Shown piece after piece: positions 23,392-25,016 of a stretch of 25,016 nucleotides of DNA (its first letter is position 1; every line of letters begins with the position of its first letter). A program made the position numbers and the translations under genes. The stretch is from a virus, in IMG/VR virus record IMGVR_UViG_3300028388_003903, positions 1 through 25,016 of that record; one strand, 5' to 3'. Under the pieces are notes generated by a model, which was not told the DNA's origin, ran no database searches, and saw only the letters and a program-made list of their open reading frames with translations.

Positions 23392-23628
23392 ATGGATAGG
23401 CAGACACTCGGCCCGGAGCTGCGGGCCCTCATCAAGTCGGCGGTTGCAGAAGCGCTCGCCTCGGAATCGGCCGGCCGCCTGGCGTACACCTACCGCCAGG
23501 CCGGCGAGGCTTGCGGCCTGCCCTGGACTCGCATACGCGATGCGCACCACCGCGGCGAACTGCGGGCAAAACGCGTCGGCCGTACGTGGCTCATCACCCG
23601 CGCCGAACTCTTGCGGTGGCTGGGCTGA
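23392..23628 (+). CDS. Excisionase-like helix-turn-helix protein
   Basis: A 78-residue protein. A short N-terminal helix (ELRALIKSAVAEALASE) is followed by an HTH_17/MerR-like DNA-binding domain: LAYTYRQAGEACGLPWTRIRDAHHRGEL, written in outline as helix-turn-helix, then the wing RAKRVGRTWLITRAELLRWLG. It is translationally coupled to the integrase gene (TGATG). A Xis role in directionality control is the standard reading for such a partner. No ribosome-binding site is free of the terminator hairpin just upstream. Confidence 0.85.
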   Translation: MDRQTLGPELRALIKSAVAEALASESAGRLAYTYRQAGEACGLPWTRIRDAHHRGELRAKRVGRTWLITRAELLRWLG

Positions 23629-24791
23629 TGGCTAGCGTTCACTTTGACCCCGGCCGCAACGGCTGGCGGTTAACCGTCAGCGTCCGCGGCCAGCGCCGGC
23701 CGTTGTGGCTTGGCCCGATCTCGAAATCGGCAGCCCACGAGATAGCCGGCCACGTGCAAGAACTGGCCACCGCCGCCGAGCTCGCCATTACTCCCACCGC
23801 CGAGGCTGCCGCTTGGGCTCGCGCCGTCGGTCCCCGGATCTCACGCCGCCTAATTTCCTGGGGGATCGTCCGCCCGGCCGCCACGCGTTCCCATCTGCCG
23901 ACCACGTTAGGCCCGTGGCTCCGGTGGTATATCGATGGCCGCACTGACATACGGCCGAAAACCCGCAATCGCTACGAAAACACACGTAACAAACTTTTGG
24001 AGCACCTGGCCGCCGATCTGCCTTTAACCGAACTGACGCCTGCTGCCTGCGAACGCCTGGCCCGCAAGCTATACGCCGAACACGCCGAGAGCACAGCCGG
24101 CAAATTAATCAAAAACGCGCGCATGATGCTTGCGGCGGCTCAGAAAGAAAGAGTGATAGACGCCAATCCTCTGGCCGGCATCGTCGCCAAGTCCGGCACC
24201 GATAAAACCCGCGCCGTCTACGTTCCGGCCGAGTCCGTCCTCGCCATGATCGAAAAGGCAGAGCCCCTATGGAGGCTTTTGTTAGCTTTGGCAAGGTTTG
24301 GAGGGTTGCGCGGGCCGGAGGAACTGCTCGCCCTTGAGTGGTCGCATGTAGACTGGTCGGCCGGCCTGATCCACAACCACAGCCCGAAAACCGGCCTCCG
24401 CCACGTGCCCATTTTCTCCGAGCTCCGGCCCTACCTCGAGGATTACCACGCCGTAGCCCCGCACGCCCGCTACATTTGCCCGAAATACCGCACCGGCAAC
24501 GGCGCCGGCCCGATGCGCAAGCGCATTTACGCCATTGCCGACCGCGCCGGGGTGCAGCCCTGGCCAAAACCCTGGGTAAACCTCCGCGGCTCGGCTCGTA
24601 CGGATCTCGAGGCGCGTTTCCCCGCCCACGTGTGCGACGCCTGGCTCGGCCACTCCACCGCGATCGCCAAAAAGCACTATCTGCGCGTCACTCCCGAGCA
24701 CTGGGCCGCCGCTATCGGTGGTGCGCCGGCCGTTTCGCGTGGTGCGCCCCGTGGTGCGCCGAGCAATACACCAGCCGACACCAGCCGATAG
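23628..24791 (+). CDS. int: Tyrosine-family site-specific integrase
   Basis: A 387-residue tyrosine recombinase. An N-terminal arm-binding-like region (about 1-85) is followed by a SAM-like core-binding domain (about 90-180) and the catalytic domain. Catalytic residues: R228 (FGGLRGPEE), K254 (SPKTGLRHV), R320 (VNLRGSART), H342 (LGHST) and Y351 (KKHYL), with the usual nine-residue H-Y spacing. The His normally three residues before the second Arg is V317, as recalled for planctomycete integrases. The C-terminus is a low-complexity Gly-Ala-Pro repeat. The ATG overlaps the xis stop. It catalyses integration and excision at att sites. Confidence 0.94.
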   Translation: MASVHFDPGRNGWRLTVSVRGQRRPLWLGPISKSAAHEIAGHVQELATAAELAITPTAEAAAWARAVGPRISRRLISWGIVRPAATRSHLPTTLGPWLRWYIDGRTDIRPKTRNRYENTRNKLLEHLAADLPLTELTPAACERLARKLYAEHAESTAGKLIKNARMMLAAAQKERVIDANPLAGIVAKSGTDKTRAVYVPAESVLAMIEKAEPLWRLLLALARFGGLRGPEELLALEWSHVDWSAGLIHNHSPKTGLRHVPIFSELRPYLEDYHAVAPHARYICPKYRTGNGAGPMRKRIYAIADRAGVQPWPKPWVNLRGSARTDLEARFPAHVCDAWLGHSTAIAKKHYLRVTPEHWAAAIGGAPAVSRGAPRGAPSNTPADTSR

Positions 24792-24933
24792 CCAAACACG
24801 CAAAAACGTTGGGAAATCGCTATTTCTCGGCTTTCAGACTGCCCGGAGTACCCCGTAGGGGAGTCGGTCTTTTAACGTGTGCCGCTGGGGAAAGTGTGCG
24901 TGACCGTCTCACGTGGTGCGCCCCGTGGTGCGC
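24718..24933 (+). repeat. GTGGTGCGCC direct repeats around the int 3' end
   Basis: Five copies of GTGGTGCGC(C) at 24718, 24739, 24751, 24913 and 24925. The pair at 24738-24759 recurs identically (22 bases) at 24912-24933, 174 bases away, one pair inside int and the other in non-coding DNA. They may be arm-type integrase sites flanking attP. Confidence 0.6.
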
Positions 24934-25016
24934 GGCGGCCGCGGTTCTTTGATACCGCTACGGCGTTGTGAAGATAGGGAAAGTCGGCAAACTACCAAAA
25001 AAAGCAAGTCTGTAAA
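24792..25016 (+). other. Non-coding tail after integrase, possible attP region
   Basis: No convincing gene in 225 bases. It holds a weak hairpin-T run (24836-24873: AGAC/GTCT, CCCC/GGGG, then TTTT) that may terminate int transcription, the second repeat pair, and an A-rich tract near 24998-25006. Its place directly beyond int is where attP/attR is expected, but the core cannot be defined without host sequence. Confidence 0.4.

Noticed and set aside
23327-23635. A longer plus-strand frame starting before the terminator and overlapping xis.
   Set aside because: It reads xis in another frame and crosses the terminator; the 23392 frame has a clear HTH.
24836-24876. tRNA-like element at the putative attachment region.
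   Set aside because: CCCC-GTA-GGGG and flanking pairs make a simple hairpin; there is no T-loop GGTTCGA-type sequence or cloverleaf.
24338-24952. A 204-codon plus-strand frame overlapping the integrase end.
   Set aside because: It is an alternate frame of int; the integrase frame has all the catalytic motifs, and the repeat-derived WCAPWCA segments are a by-product of the DNA repeats.
1-25016. Diversity-generating retroelement for the tail-fibre genes.
   Set aside because: No reverse transcriptase and no template/variable repeat pair were seen in the window.

Overview
The window looks like the right-hand part of a temperate siphovirus-type prophage (or phage genome) of a planctomycete. The DNA is GC-rich. 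Nearly everything from the left edge to about 22.4 kb is read from the minus strand as one compact train of genes, many joined by ATGA stop/start overlaps; a short module on the plus strand follows. Planctomycete affinity is inferred from a DUF1580-like domain, the style of the integrase C-terminal region (NLRGS in place of the usual HxLRH, ending GHST...HYLRVTPEH), the Cys-rich tail-end proteins, and LamG/PKD-like additions. No host housekeeping gene, tRNA, rRNA or CRISPR was seen.

Reading in transcription order from the control region at about 22.5 kb leftward: a consensus sigma70-type promoter (TTGACA-17-TATATT) with an overlapping inverted-repeat operator candidate drives a small CxxC protein, a helical small protein, a structured untranslated stretch ending in an intrinsic terminator, three small coupled ORFs including a winged-helix protein, a DUF1580-like/winged-helix protein, a small Zn/TM protein, a replication-initiator-like winged-helix gene holding three 21-bp direct repeats next to an A/T tract (a lambda-O-like origin candidate), RusA, the large terminase, an NrdR-like zinc ribbon, a gpW-like connector, a very large LamG plus SGNH-hydrolase-like protein inserted before the portal, the lambda-type portal, and a prohead protease-major capsid fusion followed by a terminator. 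Then come head-tail completion proteins, an inserted cassette (S8 subtilase, secreted Pro-rich protein, single-TM protein), a gp10-like protein, the tail tube, tail chaperones G/GT with a canonical -1 slippery site, a DUF2190 protein, a short tape measure, and distal tail proteins. The last gene runs off the left edge.

On the plus strand, diverging from the same promoter region, are a paralogue of the leftward CxxC protein, a small Zn/TM protein, an excisionase-like HTH gene whose start codon sits directly behind a strong terminator, and a tyrosine integrase overlapping it. The last 225 bases are non-coding and contain repeats that could belong to attP; the host junction itself is not visible.

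The points most worth attention are: (1) no CI/Cro-like repressor is visible, but two divergent paralogous CxxC/HxxC proteins with basic GRP-type tails flank the promoter/operator and could form the genetic switch; (2) the iterons inside the initiator gene; (3) the LamG-SGNH insertion between gpW-like and portal genes; (4) the subtilase/secreted/TM cassette with no recognisable peptidoglycan endolysin, which may be a protein-wall lysis or entry device; (5) a possible structured RNA in the early operon.
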